From positions 1,674,001 to 1,738,000 of the forward strand of contig OX621259.1 in NCBI GenBank assembly GCA_951640165.1: DNA of 64,000 nt, in the 5' to 3' direction. The first letter of the stretch is position 1, and every line of letters starts with the position of its first letter. Positions 1 through 10,205 of this stretch are shown here, piece by piece. Source of the stretch: Pseudoips prasinana (Eukaryota; Arthropoda; Insecta; Lepidoptera; Nolidae). The notes below the pieces were generated by a model. It had not been told where the DNA came from and ran no database searches. It saw nothing but the letters and a program-made list of their open reading frames with translations. The translations under genes were made by a program, and so were the position numbers.

Positions 1-160
1 CCGCAAGTCGCAACATTATATTATTATGAAGATGGCATATTTGTTTTGACTTAATACAAATATTAATTAATTAATTACAAGCAGGAAATTTTTATATTAT
101 TAATTAATACAAGCGGGAAGATTCCCGGCGGAGTAGAATTATGAGAGTGAAGGAATGTAA

Positions 161-300
161 CAATATCCTCCAGTTTCGCGTAGTCACCGCGCTTGGCATG
201 CGAGTTGGTGACAGCAGTTAGGTAGTAGCTACACAGGAGTATCCCTCAGTCGCCTTTCATAACCCCCGCGGAATTGTATGGGATGATATGATAATTATTT
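161..300 (-). repeat. RTE-type LINE/SINE 3' end fragment
   Basis: Reverse-oriented relative of the repeat at 42910-43185. Shared words include the 'gcttggcatgcga' block, a 'gtagctaca' block and a 'gggata' stop region. I infer a non-LTR retroelement 3' end because such tails are common in Lepidoptera. No coding sequence is seen. Confidence 0.45.
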
Positions 301-406
301 TCATAATATATAAAAAAGCTCCCCGCGCTGTTACAATAAAATACCTTTTTTTACTTTCTACAGTATGGTTTTCTATAAAAGCGTTATTTATAGTTTTTTA
401 AAACAG

Positions 407-600
407 TCGCCTCCCCGCTTCGTGTCGCGAGTTCGAGTCCCGCGCCGGACAACTATTTGTGTGATCCATAAATAGTTGTTCTGAGTCTGGATGTTATTTG
501 TGTCCGTCTATTATACCTCTGTTTGTAAAGTACCCCGCGACACAGGGATTACATTCCCTAGTACGGGCGTTGTCTTTTAACAAAAAAAAAAGAATAATTT
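407..600 (+). mobile_element. tRNA-headed SINE
   Basis: The head has a pol III B-box-like GAGTTCGAGTCCC. It is followed by an 'acaactatttgtgtga...ttctgagtctgg' body, a 'gcgggcgttgtcttt'-like tail and a poly(A) run. The same family recurs at 13322-13490, and its tail recurs at 24830-24895. Confidence 0.65.
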
Positions 601-828
601 TATTGCCAAAAGCGAGTGCCAAGTGTCAATAATTATAAATATTTTATTTACAGATGAGTAGAAGGATTATCATTTTAATATAAATGACAATCCTTGTCGT
701 CAATAGTTATAAATATTTTATTTACAGATGAGTAGTAGGATTATCATTTTTATAATATCTTAAAAAGCACCCCACGTTTTTATTACAATACAATTTATTT
801 ACATACGAACTAACTGTAAACTAGTGTG

Positions 829-1090
829 ACGGTCACCGTAGCCTAGTTGGTAGTGCTCCTGCCTACGAAGCTGGTGGTCCTGGGTTCGAATCCCGGTAAG
901 TGCAAATATTTGTGTGATGAGCACGAATATTTGTTTCTGAGTCATGGATGTTTTCTATGTATTTAAGTATGTATCTATCTATATAAGTATGTATATCGTC
1001 GCCTGGTACCCATAGTACAAGCTTTGCTTAGTTTGGGGCTAGAATGATCTGTGTGACATTGTCCCTAGATATTATTATTATTAAGTGTGT
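829..1090 (+). mobile_element. tRNA-headed SINE
   Basis: The tRNA-like head has an A-box-like 'tagcctagttggtagtg' and a B box GGTTCGAATCC. The body is 'atttgtgtgatgagcacgaa'. The tail carries 'cccatagtacaagctttgc' and ends in a TTATTA run. The tail is shared with SINEs at 43735, 52642 and, inverted, 25625. It is not a tRNA gene because no acceptor stem closes. Confidence 0.7.
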
Positions 1091-1515
1091 ATTTGAGAGA
1101 CAGAGAGAGAGAGAAAGATCTAAATTAGTTAAGTGGTGTTAAGTACAGAATGGCTATCACTGCGCTGCTATGAGTGCGGTTATTGTAAAACTACCTAAAA
1201 ATGCTCCCGATAAAAATAAGGTTTATGCAACATTATTCGGTTACGATGTTATCTCTGAATATTTCAGTGAAAACGGTTGGAAGGAGCAAAGTTTGCGAAT
1301 GCCAGCGTGTAGATGTACGCTAACAAATTGGGGGTTTCGAGCATAAATATTTGAGCAAAATGTAACAATATACCGCAGACGGTAAGACAGGGGGTTGTAA
1401 AATTTAGATCTGATAACCTCGGTTCAATAAAGAGTTTTGCATTTATAAATATTGTGTTATTTTTATATAAAATAATGGTGTTCGGTGTTTTCTTCTTTAG
1501 ATTCAACTGTGTAAA

Positions 1516-1648
1516 GATTCCAGCACATCAAGCTACCCAACCTGTCAAATTTCCCCTATTGAAAGTGAACCGTAATATTTTGTGATAAAGTTAAAAATCT
1601 ATAAAAGAAATTTGACAGATTGGGGTAGCTGGATGTGCTGGCGTCTGT
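1516..1648. mobile_element. 130-bp MITE, copy 1
   Basis: The terminal inverted repeats match 'acagacgccagcacatcaag' and contain 'ctaccc(c)aatctgtcaaat'. The spacer is about 50 bp and has no coding capacity. Three more copies lie at 13496, 14386 and 25885. Confidence 0.75.
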
Positions 1649-1767
1649 TCCAAATTTTTTTGGTACAAAGTATATTAAAGCGGCTTGCTGTTGGTTGTTA
1701 GTAGGCTGTAGTTGACTGGCAGTAAGCCTTCCATAAATAAAAAGCGCAATTCTCTCGCCATGCTCCA

Positions 1768-1888
1768 TGTCTTGGATCCCGCAACGAATTTAATCAGAAA
1801 GAAAGAAGGAGGAGAAAAAAAAAGTGGAACTATTAATTTTCTAACTCCTTGTTTCTTTCTGATTAAATTCGTTGCGGGATCCAAGACA
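1768..1888. mobile_element. short MITE with 37-bp inverted repeats
   Basis: The left arm starts TGTCTTGGATCCCGCAACG and the right arm is its exact complement, over about 37 bp. A purine-rich spacer of about 45 bp lies between them. It can fold into a near-perfect hairpin. I found no other copy in the window, so the superfamily is unknown. Confidence 0.65.
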
Positions 1889-2104
1889 GTTGTCGCGATT
1901 CCCCGGGACATGCCTGAGCCACACCGCTCAGCGTCATTTCATTGTGTGTTACTGTTGATCCTGGCGTACAGGAGTTGCAGTGGTGGGTAAGGGGGTAGAA
2001 ATAGTCCCGAATAAAAAATGCTCTTTCCTTGCGCATTATTTCTCTCTGTCTCTTTCTATTCTTCTTCGATCTTGTCAATATATAGAAATTTACCGAGGGA
2101 ATAC

Positions 2105-2270
2105 CTACCAGAGAATGAGCAGCAGCGTTTATCTGTAAACTATGACCATCAAACTGCGATCGCCAACCCGTCTGCCAAGCGTGGTGACTCTGGCATGTCC
2201 TTCCATTCCTTGAGGAGGCTTTTGTCCAGCAGTGGACGTACTTTGGCTGTTGATCTAGTGGTTGTGTGAT
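2105..2270 (+). repeat. RTE-type retroelement 3' fragment
   Basis: It contains 'gcgatcgccaacccgtctgc', the mirror of the blocks at 24070-24300 and 27340-27560. It ends in 'gaggcttttgtccagcagtgg', a phrase typical of lepidopteran RTE-like tails. Open frames across it are accidental. Confidence 0.5.
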
Positions 2271-2289
2271 ATTGTGCCCGATTTGTTCT

Positions 2290-2445
2290 TTGTCTGGGTG
2301 TAATTTATCTATAATATGTATGTTTTTAGAAATGTAGTATGTTTGTTTATTAGCTGTCTTGAAGCCATAGTAGGTACAGGCTCCGCCTAGTTTTGGATCA
2401 GATGGCTGTGTGCTACTTGTCCCAAGATATTGATTTATTGGGTAC
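2290..2445 (+). repeat. SINE tail fragment
   Basis: The segment resembles the common SINE tail (tctgggtgtaatt ... tttggatcagatggc ... cccaagatatt). It lacks the tRNA-like head. Confidence 0.4.
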
Positions 2446-2565
2446 CGTATACACATAAAACTGAAGCAATCTTGGTTCTGATAAAAAAAATTGTTCATGG
2501 ATCCGTCGTGAACAAGATATTATAAGAAACTCATTAATTCGGTTGAGCTGAAATTACTCTAGTAC

Positions 2566-2700
2566 CAGAATTGTTCAAGCCGCCCAGTAGCCGGCTAATA
2601 TGGCTTAACGACTCTTATCTAAGGACCACAATAGGAAACATCACCTTAACGTGCCTTCCAAAGCTTGGAAAGGCTCGGAAATTTCGTGTGTGACATTATT
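2566..2700 (-). mobile_element. 5S-SINE family, diverged partial copy
   Basis: The 'caagccgcccagtag...ggcttaacgac' and 'ccttaacgtgcctt' blocks match the body of the 5S-derived SINE family at 7661, 9424, 14748 and 59200. The 5S-like head is missing here. Confidence 0.5.
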
Positions 2701-3540
2701 GCTCCGCCACGCTATCCGAACAGACAAAGAAATCGCTAAAATTTCTGTCGAAATTAGTCAAAATGGAAGGGAACAGACCAAAAAATTGTCAAAGCAGAAA
2801 TAAACAAGTTATAGGGGCTTTACGTTGGCCGCGTGAACGTAAAGTGGAGGATTGCGCGGCCATGGAGATCTCAGCAACTACTTGGGATAGAGATCTAATT
2901 CTTTTTGTTAATTGAACATTTCATTTGTCAACAATTGTCAAAAAAGGAAGTATACGACTAAGATCAATATTTCACGAAATATTCACCTTGGAAGTTATGG
3001 CCGCGCAATCGTGCACTTGGTGTTTCTTTAAGCTCGATTATTTCATCAAAACTTAAGATTACATGCAGTAAAACTTTTACTAGAAGAAAGGTCTTAATGT
3101 GTCCAAAGTACCGAAAGCATTTAATACCACCAAAGTTTATTTAAACTGACGAAATCAAGGCAAAACAAAAGTTACGCGGCCGCGCAGTCGTAACGTTACT
3201 TTGAACGCTGATATCTCATTATCTATAATTGTTAAGATTTCGGTGTGAATCCGTAATGTTAACCTCTTCAGATTGACATAGCGTTTTACCGTCAGTACCC
3301 ACAATTTTCTAAGCGTGTAATCTCAAAAATGATCGAGGTATCATCATTTTTGAGATTTCATAATGTTCGAGCAGAGTGACCATAATTTCTGTTAAATATG
3401 GGGATATCTTTTGCTCTACGAGACGAAAATGTACCTGTTAGGAATAATTGACGCGTTTTACATGCGTTTTATAAATTTTTCACTTCACTTCACTTCTTAA
3501 TTCACAGCTTCTCCCCCTTAGGTGAATGTCGTGATAATAT
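2700..3540. other. intergenic, nothing recognised
   Basis: AT-rich sequence with a few GC-rich islets (ggccgcg words near 2830, 3000 and 3180). I see no open frame of interest, RNA gene or repeat relative in the window. Confidence 0.4.
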
Positions 3541-3735
3541 GTAATATTCATGCAAAATTTGAAGCAAATCTATGCAATACTTTTTAGTTTGGCCCGGACA
3601 TACATACAGACAAACAGACAAAAATTCTAAAAACTATATTTTTGGCTTCGATATCGATACTAGATTATGCCCCAAGTATCCTTTAAAAAAAATATTCAAT
3701 GTACAGTTTTGACTTTCCTACAATTTTTTTATATG
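3540..3735 (-). mobile_element. Helitron fragment (275-bp unit family)
   Basis: Reverse-complement relative of the unit amplified at 18613-23858. It has the same order of words: 'ttgaagcaaatctatgcaat', 'ggcccggacatacatacag', 'tcgatatcgat', 'ccaagtatcctttaaa' and 'gtacagttttgactttccta'. Confidence 0.65.
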
Positions 3736-4081
3736 TATGAAGATGCGCCTCCCTAGTTATGAGCGAAAATCGAATAAATCATATGGTTAAATACTATATG
3801 CTTAAAGAAGAATATTGGCGCTAATTAAAATGAATTTAGGTAACCTACTCTTACAATTTGATTACATAATGTACCTACTTACATATAATTAATCAAAGCG
3901 CTGAAGACGTGATTTCGGTAATCAAATGCGTGTTTTGTTCTAGTGCCACAATTCGACAAGCCGGCCTTTCGCACCTACGTACTAATTGGAACCTGAGTGA
4001 CTGACAGTGATCAATAATTATGTTTATTGACGCGGTATGGTCAATGGCCACCGTTTCAAAGGGTAACCACGCCAACCGGCC

Positions 4082-4500
4082 CGTCAAAGGTTGGTAAATG
4101 CTTGGCTTTCACGCCGGAGGTCGTGGGTTCGATCCCTACCCAGGGGCTCTACCGGCTAAGTCGCCGAACATCGATTTCTTAAATGGCGGTCAAATAAATA
4201 ACGGTTAAAAAGACTTAATCAATCGTTAAATCGGCTTCCATGACCTCATGTGACGTCATAAATGGTCCGGAATCGATTGTCAACGTTGAAGCCGATTTAA
4301 GGATTGATTAAGTAATTTTATCATGTATTTATTTGAACGCCATTTAAGAAATCGATGTTCGGCGACTTAGCTGGTAGAGCCCCAGGACAGATGTCTGTGC
4401 GCATGAACATGTCTGTTTGTCCTGAGTCTGGGTGTAATTATCTAAATAAGTATGTATTTACTTAAGAAGGTAACTAGTATAATTATGTATTATATTTTTT
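4082..4500 (+). mobile_element. tRNA-headed SINE split by a MITE
   Basis: The head 'tgcttggctttcacgccgg...gtgggttcgatcccta' stops at 4144. The body resumes at 4382 with 'ccaggacagatg...gcatgaacatgtctg'. Removing 4145-4381 and one copy of the duplicated CCAGG restores the order seen in the intact copies at 43735 and 52642. Confidence 0.7.
4145..4381. mobile_element. 237-bp MITE nested in SINE, 5-bp TSD
   Basis: The ends are GGCTCTACC and GGTAGAGCC. The inverted arms extend about 60 bp ('aagtcgccgaacatcgattt' and complement). CCAGG is directly repeated at 4140-4144 and 4382-4386. The host SINE has one CCAGG at this point, so the duplication is a target site. The 5-bp duplication does not by itself settle the superfamily. 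Confidence 0.75.
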
Positions 4501-4723
4501 TCTTGCGATGTTTCTCACAAAGACATGACGAAGCTGAAGCAAAAATGTCAAATTCCGTTGTTCTGTTATGCTACGGCGCATCGTGATTTTATAATCGTGG
4601 GGATATATTTAGTTTAGTTGATATTTGGAATACAATTATGTGTAGTCTAGTAGTGTAGTGTATATCTGTGTACATATTATGTGTACTTAGCATAGTCAGC
4701 AAATTAAATTCAAAATTCATTTA

Positions 4724-4800
4724 TCATGACGTGGCAGAAGCGTGGTAGCTACTGAAAAACACTGCCAAAAAAACGCAGTAGGAATTCTTTTTATATTTTT
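4724..4800 (-). repeat. LINE 3' UTR fragment
   Basis: 'gtggcagaagcgtggtagct' and 'aaaaacactgcca...cagtaggaatt' are the inverse of 16185-16250, which follows a LINE C-terminus at 15978-16118. It is probably the 3' UTR of the same family. Confidence 0.5.
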
Positions 4801-5217
4801 CTTAACATCAAATTCGGTAAATGTCACTACTTTTATTATGAATCACCTACTGTAAAGATTGGTTGCCCAATATATTACAGTCGCTGGGTAACAAAAGGCA
4901 ATATCAATACTTTTTGGCTAAACTTCCGCGTCATTCGAGACACGGAAAATCTCTCACAAGATTAAAAGAGCGTTTCCTCCGACAATTGACAAGGAACGTT
5001 ACGACCAGCGACCGGACACTTTTTATTTTACTCCTACCTCGTCCGTCGTTCCAGTCTTAATAAATTGAAGGAGGATTAATCCTTTCTCTTGCTTTATTGC
5101 TTTTTTCTATGGGCAGTGTTTACCTTTTCTCTTAAATGATATAGATCGCCTCCTTTACTTTTAGTTTAACACAGAAACTAAAAGAATATGTCTTCTAGTT
5201 CCTACTTATCTAACTAC

Positions 5218-5273
5218 TGGCCAAGTCACATAACATTAAATATTATTATATTTAATGTTATGTGACTTGGCCA
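5218..5273. repeat. perfect 25-bp-arm palindrome
   Basis: The arms start TGGCCAAGTCACATAACATT and are perfect over 25 bp around a 6-base loop. It may be a minimal fold-back element or a hairpin scar. No other copy is visible here. Confidence 0.7.
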
Positions 5274-5343
5274 TAAAGAAATTGCAGTAGGGAACCTTAG
5301 ACTTGGCTCAATTTTGTGTCGAGGTTTCATAACATTTAAGATA

Positions 5344-6266
5344 CAAGGTGTCCAGAAAGAGTATCGGGTATTTGTTTGTTCAATAAAAAAAAACTACTAG
5401 TGATGAAGTATTTTTTTATTGTTCATTATTAGAATACAATATGGAAAATTATTTGGAAAAGATAATGTTATCCAAATGGTGACCGTTACGCTGCTGGCAC
5501 TCTTCTAATCTGGAACGAAAATTGGTGATAACCCGCTGACACATAGCTCTCGATAGTACTGCCATTTCTGACCTGATGTTTTGTTTCAATTGCGTTAGGT
5601 TCGTCGGATTATTCTCATAGACCTTTAAGGTATCCCCATAGGCAATAGTCAAGTGGGCTTAAGTCGGAACTTCTGGTAGGCCGGTTGATGTTACCTCTAC
5701 GTGAAATGACCTTATTAGGGAATAATTCATAAACAGCTTCAATTTATCGATTTTATGTATGACAAGTGGCCCCGTCTTATTGGAACCACGTTCTTGAATT
5801 CAAACCTTGTAACTTCTGCAACTCTGGGCTCAAAAAGTTTCGCAGCATATCGCAATAACGCTCACCATTCACATTCAGCGCTCGGCCTCGTCGATCTTCA
5901 TAAAAATTAGCAGTCTGCTAAAGGCATAAGTGGTTCGGACACAACGAGTTTTGGGCTGTGCAGAGGTCGCTCATGTTTTCGCCTCGGATTTTCCACTGCC
6001 CAGTATCGACAATTCTGCTTATTAACATGACCATTCACGTGAAAGTTGGCTTCGTCTTTAAACAACGTTGAGCAGTCACAATTGAATCACCGTTACGATA
6101 ATAAGCTCGTACGGAAAATGCGCGATGCGTCCCTGCGTACTGCTCCATTGCAACTAAAATTGGACGAAATGGCGGACTTAACAATCCCCTCCCCGCGCCC
6201 CCCCCCGCCACTCCGAGTCAACTTCAGCGCCGAAACAAATACCCGACACTCTTTTTGGACACCATG
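5344..6266 (-). mobile_element. mariner-like transposon relic
   Basis: Terminal repeats CAAGGTGTCC...GGACACCATG extend inward (gaaagagtatcgggtattt and complement). TA dinucleotides flank both ends. The element is 923 bp, shorter than the 1309-bp relative at 29026-30334. That fits internal loss. Confidence 0.75.
5449..6070 (-). pseudogene. decayed mariner-like transposase
   Basis: Minus-strand pieces in shifting frames match the intact transposase at 29143-30228. A piece near 6010-6070 reads DEANFHVNGHVNKQNCRYW, against DEAHFHI...NKQNMRYW in the intact copy, so the first catalytic Asp is still visible. A piece near 5640-5700 reads RSSDLSPLDYCLWGYL, which holds the third Asp. The last 67 codons (5449-5652) are open and end in HHLDNIIFSK. 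The region around the second Asp is not continuous. The copy cannot make an active enzyme. Confidence 0.75.
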
Positions 6267-6699
6267 TATAAACAAACAGCTCCATCGAGACTTGGCTATT
6301 TTGTTACAGAATGTTTTTGGTGGAATTTCACTTCTTTTCAGCAGAAAGCTTATTATTTTCGCACTACGCACAATAAATTTTGCAAAAACAGTCGGTCGAT
6401 AACGCCAAATTTGGGTGTGTTTTTACGGTTTCTCATCAAGGTCACCAGGTAGTCCAGATCTTCCATGATCCTAGTTCTGATAGTATTTCCTCATGTGGGC
6501 ATTTAACTCTACCTCTGTACCAATTTTCAGCGCTCTAGGTCAATGGGAAGTACCAGTTCTATTTTGATGATCATGTCATTGTGTCAGTGTCGAAAATGCG
6601 AAACGTTGCTTTCACTTAGCTTCGGAACTAAATGATATACCAACCTGTAATTTTGGATTTCATGTGTGTTGTTATAGTTTACAAGATGGCGAAAATTTC

Positions 6700-6835
6700 G
6701 GCGTTTTGGTCCTATCCAGAGGATCTCAAATAGGGACCTGAAAATGCTGCGAAATAGTTCCAAAAAGGATGGTACAGGCAGTGTTGCTCCACGCTCGACT
6801 TGGCGGGGGCACTGCCGTACCCCCAGATATGTGGC
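6700..6835 (+). repeat. unclassified dispersed repeat, copy 1
   Basis: 'ctatccagaggatctcaaat', 'cctgaaaatgc', 'aaaaggatggtac' and 'cgctcgacttggcgggggca' recur in the same order at 15790-15910. Family unknown. Both copies include a short GC-rich inverted block around 'ggcagtg...cactgcc'. Confidence 0.6.
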
Positions 6836-7149
6836 TTGCATGAAAATGTTTAGAATTAACGTATATTTTACTACATCTTGTCTTAATAGTACTGTCGATA
6901 TTAAGGTAAAAATTAAATATTATTTTGATTATAATGAAGTCACTTCTGTATACATATATTGTTATTACCAAAACGTTTCAATATTCGGTAATTATAATTA
7001 TTTTTCAACCGCAATAACTTTTCTAATGACATTATGTATTTTTTTAACTACACAATCGAGGTTCATAATCGAACATGTATTGTGTGTATGTAAATCAAAT
7101 ATTTAGTATGGAAGATACCTGGGATACATTATACTACTTGTCTTTTATA

Positions 7150-7310
7150 AAATATATACCTACTTATATAGATAAATACACCCAGGCTCAAGACAAATAG
7201 ACATGTTCACGCACACAAATATGTGTCCTGGGTGGGCACCGAACACACCACCTGCAGTGTGAAAGGCAAGCATTTACAAACCACGCCGACCGGCCCGTCA
7301 TGCAATATAT
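7150..7310 (-). mobile_element. tRNA-headed SINE
   Basis: Reverse-oriented: 'gacaaatagacatgttcacg', 'cacaaatatgtgtcctgggt', then the head with 'gaaaggcaagcattta' and 'accacgccgaccggccc'. The B box is degraded. Confidence 0.65.
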
Positions 7311-7341
7311 ATCCTTACGATTTTTTGTAGATTGTGGCATC

Positions 7342-7362
7342 AATATATATATATATATATAT
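7342..7362. repeat. (TA)n microsatellite
   Basis: About ten TA dinucleotides in a row in an AT-rich stretch. Confidence 0.8.
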
Positions 7363-7660
7363 AACACCATTTTACCATTTTATGATCTCAAGCATCTTAA
7401 ATACTACAACTAACAATTGCAACTATCATACTAAACTTAGTGGTGTTTAGACACAAACTTACTGCTATCGAAACACATTCCAACACAACTATGCGAGAGG
7501 TATGTACAAACATATATAACATTAGTTTAATACCAAAATCCTGACGTCAACTTTGATTTACCATGAGAAATTATCTCAACATTTCACATTACAGTCACAT
7601 ACATAAATAGCTCACAGAATTAAAGCCGCAATGAAACGTATGACTCACTTGCACTTACCT

Positions 7661-7910
7661 ATCGTATGGGCAGTGGTTACCCTATTGTCAGAGTTGCTCA
7701 AGCCGCCCATTAAGCCTTGATATGGCTTAAAGACTATTGCCTAATGGCTACAACCGGGAGCGAAACCTTAACGAGCCGTTCGAATCACGGAGACGCTCAG
7801 AATTAAACTTCTTTAGCGTTCAACCATCTATGGGCTGACCGCGAGCCTAGTTACTTTACCTCACCAATCACTTACGGACTGGTGAGAGCATCTAGCTATG
7901 AGCGCTTGCA
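7661..7910 (-). mobile_element. 5S-rRNA-derived SINE, copy A
   Basis: Read on the minus strand, the head (about 7800-7885) carries the 5S rRNA internal-promoter order: a 'tcaccagtcc...gtgatt' region, 'aactaggctcgcggtca' and 'catagatgg'. The body follows ('aagccgcccattaag', 'cggttgtagcc' in reverse). It ends at the family's 'gggcagtggttaccctattgtcagag' end. Confidence 0.65.
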
Positions 7911-7916
7911 CTGTAT

Positions 7917-8072
7917 CTATATAAGCTTGGCGCAGTACGCCTGCACCCAGACACCCAGCTTTTTGGAGGCCAATTTGGCCTTGAATTCCAGATCTTGCTC
8001 CAGCTGGGATGTAGGCGGCCAGTTATGCACCCACTGCCCACATTTGGGTGGTTTCCTCTTTAATAATGCTAG
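7917..8072 (-). CDS. possible terminal exon, 51 codons, unknown
   Basis: On the minus strand a TTTAG acceptor-like site at about 8073-8077 is followed by an open frame that ends in TAG at 7917-7919. The peptide starts LALLKRKPPKCGQW, continues WPPTSQLEQDLEFKAKLASK and ends KLGVWVQAYCAKLI. Its charged, helix-like composition differs from the surrounding repeat frames, and no other frame here looks coding. I do not recognise the family. It could be the last exon of a host gene lying to the right on the minus strand, a captured exon, or part of a retroelement. The 5S-SINE copy A begins about 10 bp downstream of its stop. Confidence 0.3.
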   Translation of the reverse strand, partial: LALLKRKPPKCGQWVHNWPPTSQLEQDLEFKAKLASKKLGVWVQAYCAKLI

Positions 8073-8189
8073 CTAAACAGACTTTACATTCAATTACTGT
8101 TTTATAAGTCCAGAGTAAGTTAAAAAACACTAACTCAGTAGCAACCGGGTGCCAGCAATTAGTGTTATACGCCAAGAATTCAAGCCTGG

Positions 8190-8430
8190 AACAACCTGTC
8201 GTGGTTTCCAGCCAAACAAGAGTAGCGGGGCTACCCATACCTTCCCACGGGTGTCGTAAAAGGCGCCTAGGTACAGCAGGTAGTCGGGCGGCAGCACCAC
8301 CGGTATACTATAGCTACCACCGAACTGCGGTCGGTTAAACCTCTCCAAATAGCAACGTTATAGAAACCTTTGGGGAGGCCTATGTCCAGCTGTGAACGAT
8401 TTCAGGCCGATGATGTTTGTGTGCGTGATG
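8190..8430 (+). repeat. RTE-type retroelement 3' end
   Basis: 'cccacgggtgtcgtaaaagg', 'caggtagtcgggcggcagca' and 'ggggaggcctatgtccagc' parallel 42910-43185 in the same order. It ends in the 'gatgatgt' tail. Non-coding. Confidence 0.6.
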
Positions 8431-8754
8431 TGTGGAACACAATGTGGAAAATATTTTCTTCCGTAGTAATTAGAAAATCGTTTTTTGATTTTCCTTCTGC
8501 TGGTCTATTTATTCTGTGTCAAGGAACTAGAAAGGGCAGAGATGTCATTAAAATGAATGAAGGAGAATTAATTTGGTTGAAAACAACAAAGCCTGTGTAA
8601 GTACAATAGTTTTAATTATATCCCTTTAAATATTTGCTGAGAACGAATTAAGGAAAGGTCCTTTTAAACTAGAGTTGTTTGTCATACATGTCATTTCTTA
8701 AAACGTGAAATAATTAATACCTACCTACCTAATTAATAATGTTAAATACCCTGG

Positions 8755-8995
8755 TAATCCTACTAATATTATAAACGCGAAAGTTTGTAAGTATGGATGG
8801 ATGGATGGATGTTTGTTATTCTTTCACGTAAAAACTACTGAATGCATTTTAATGAAACTTTACAATAATATAGGTACACATCCTACTAATATTATAAATG
8901 CGAAAGTTTAGGAGTATAGATGTATGGATGTATTTTTGTTACGTTTTTACGCCAAAACTACTGTAACGCGGGTGAAACCACGGGCCATAGCTAGC
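8755..8995 (+). mobile_element. Helitron fragments, two tandem 5' ends
   Basis: The 5' word TCCTACTAATATTATAAA occurs at about 8757 and again at about 8881. The 3' end 'cgcgggtgaaaccacgggcc...gctagc' closes the second copy. This is the widespread lepidopteran non-autonomous Helitron type (TC start, GC-rich hairpin, CTAG end). Confidence 0.65.
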
Positions 8996-9094
8996 AACAA
9001 ATATAGTAATAATAATATCTTTTTTAGTATAAAGTGATTATAATTACAACTAATAATGATACACGGCAGTTCTTACAGCTATTTTTGATACAAT

Positions 9095-9420
9095 AAAGAA
9101 AGAAATAAATACTTTTATTTATAATACACATACATACAAAATGATGGCAGTTATTTTGTATTTTTAAGCACCTTTTAACTAATTTGTTTGTATGTTTATT
9201 ACACAGGTATCATAAATAAGTGCCAACTGCAGCATAAGCTACAGGTACAATTACTGTAGCGCTGGTATTCTAGTTGGCCCCAGTTATTGACGCCATACAT
9301 ATTATTTCTATAGAGATATAAAAAAGATTTGTTGGTGAAGTAACAAACAGGCAGAAATAAAACAATACCTCTTTTTACATCATCGTATCGTGGTCACCCT
9401 TGTGTAATAAATAAATAAAA
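9095..9420. repeat. LINE 3'-end-like segment and unrecognised sequence
   Basis: 'aagaaagaaataaatacttttatttataat' (9098-9125) is shared with about 15008-15045, next to a 5S-SINE. The rest, to 9420, shows nothing I can name. Confidence 0.35.
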
Positions 9421-9423
9421 AAA

Positions 9424-9610
9424 TTGTCAGAGTTGATTAAGCCGCCCAATAGGCATCTGGATTTACGACTGTCGCCCATTGGCTACAACCGGGACCGATA
9501 GCTTAACGTGCCTGTGAAGGACGGAGATGCTGCATCTATGGACTGACCGCGAGCCTAGTTGCTTAACCTCGCCAATCACTTGGAGACCGGTGAGGGCCAG
9601 TTTCAATTGA
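9424..9610 (-). mobile_element. 5S-rRNA-derived SINE, copy B
   Basis: Read on the minus strand: 'caccggtctccaagtgattg', 'gaggttaagcaactaggct' and 'cgcggtcagtccatagatg'. These match the A-box to C-box part of arthropod 5S rRNA with few changes. The shared family body follows. This is the best preserved 5S head in the window. Confidence 0.7.
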
Positions 9611-10086
9611 CTACTACCACCGCTGCAACAGTTAAGGCTTACGCAGATTGGGTGGGCATGGCAAGGGATTTACATTTTTACTAATGGACATTCAAACGTA
9701 TTGATACCGAAATACGGCTTTAATTGCTATGCTTTAAAATGACGCCGCGGCATCGAATGGGAATTTCATTGCATGCACAGATATCTCTGAGATTGCATGG
9801 CATTAAGAGACACGCCACAGGCTCCCGTAGCGGGATGCCGTGGCGTACTGTGGCAAGCAACGGCTCTAGTAATAAATGCCATAAATAAAACAATACCTCT
9901 AATCTAAAACCTCCAAGGTTTCAATTCTTAACGCGGACCTTATTTTTTCACCGTTTTATTGCCCCTAAATGTCAACGTCAGCCTTTTGTCAAACGCGAGC
10001 AAACACAAAGAGAATTTCTATTTATTTACTTTTTACCGTGAATTTGTACTGAATCCTTTTGTTATTGAATCAGCGTACTGATCGAA

Positions 10087-10121
10087 ATGGCGGACAATTT
10101 ACCTTTGATACCCGAGAAGGG
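10087..10121 (+). CDS. DLEC1-like gene, exon 1 (start)
   Basis: ATG in a good insect context (gatcgaaATGgc) opens MADNLPLIPEK plus two bases of a Gly codon. It runs straight into GTAAGT at 10122. The preceding 100 bp is a plausible 5' UTR; no TATA box is obvious. It joins in phase 2 to exon 2 at 14592. The first exon is very short, so the start rests on the perfect donor, the phase match and the lack of an upstream in-frame alternative. Confidence 0.6.
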
Positions 10122-10205
10122 GTAAGTGCCTTCTGTGTTTTAATAACAAAACGTTACTCAAATCCGTTTATATTTAAAATATTATTGTTAACACATAAGA
10201 TAAGG

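Noticed and set aside
1863..2498. 211-codon minus-strand frame
   Set aside because: It crosses a MITE arm and RTE/SINE tails and has no protein-like pattern.
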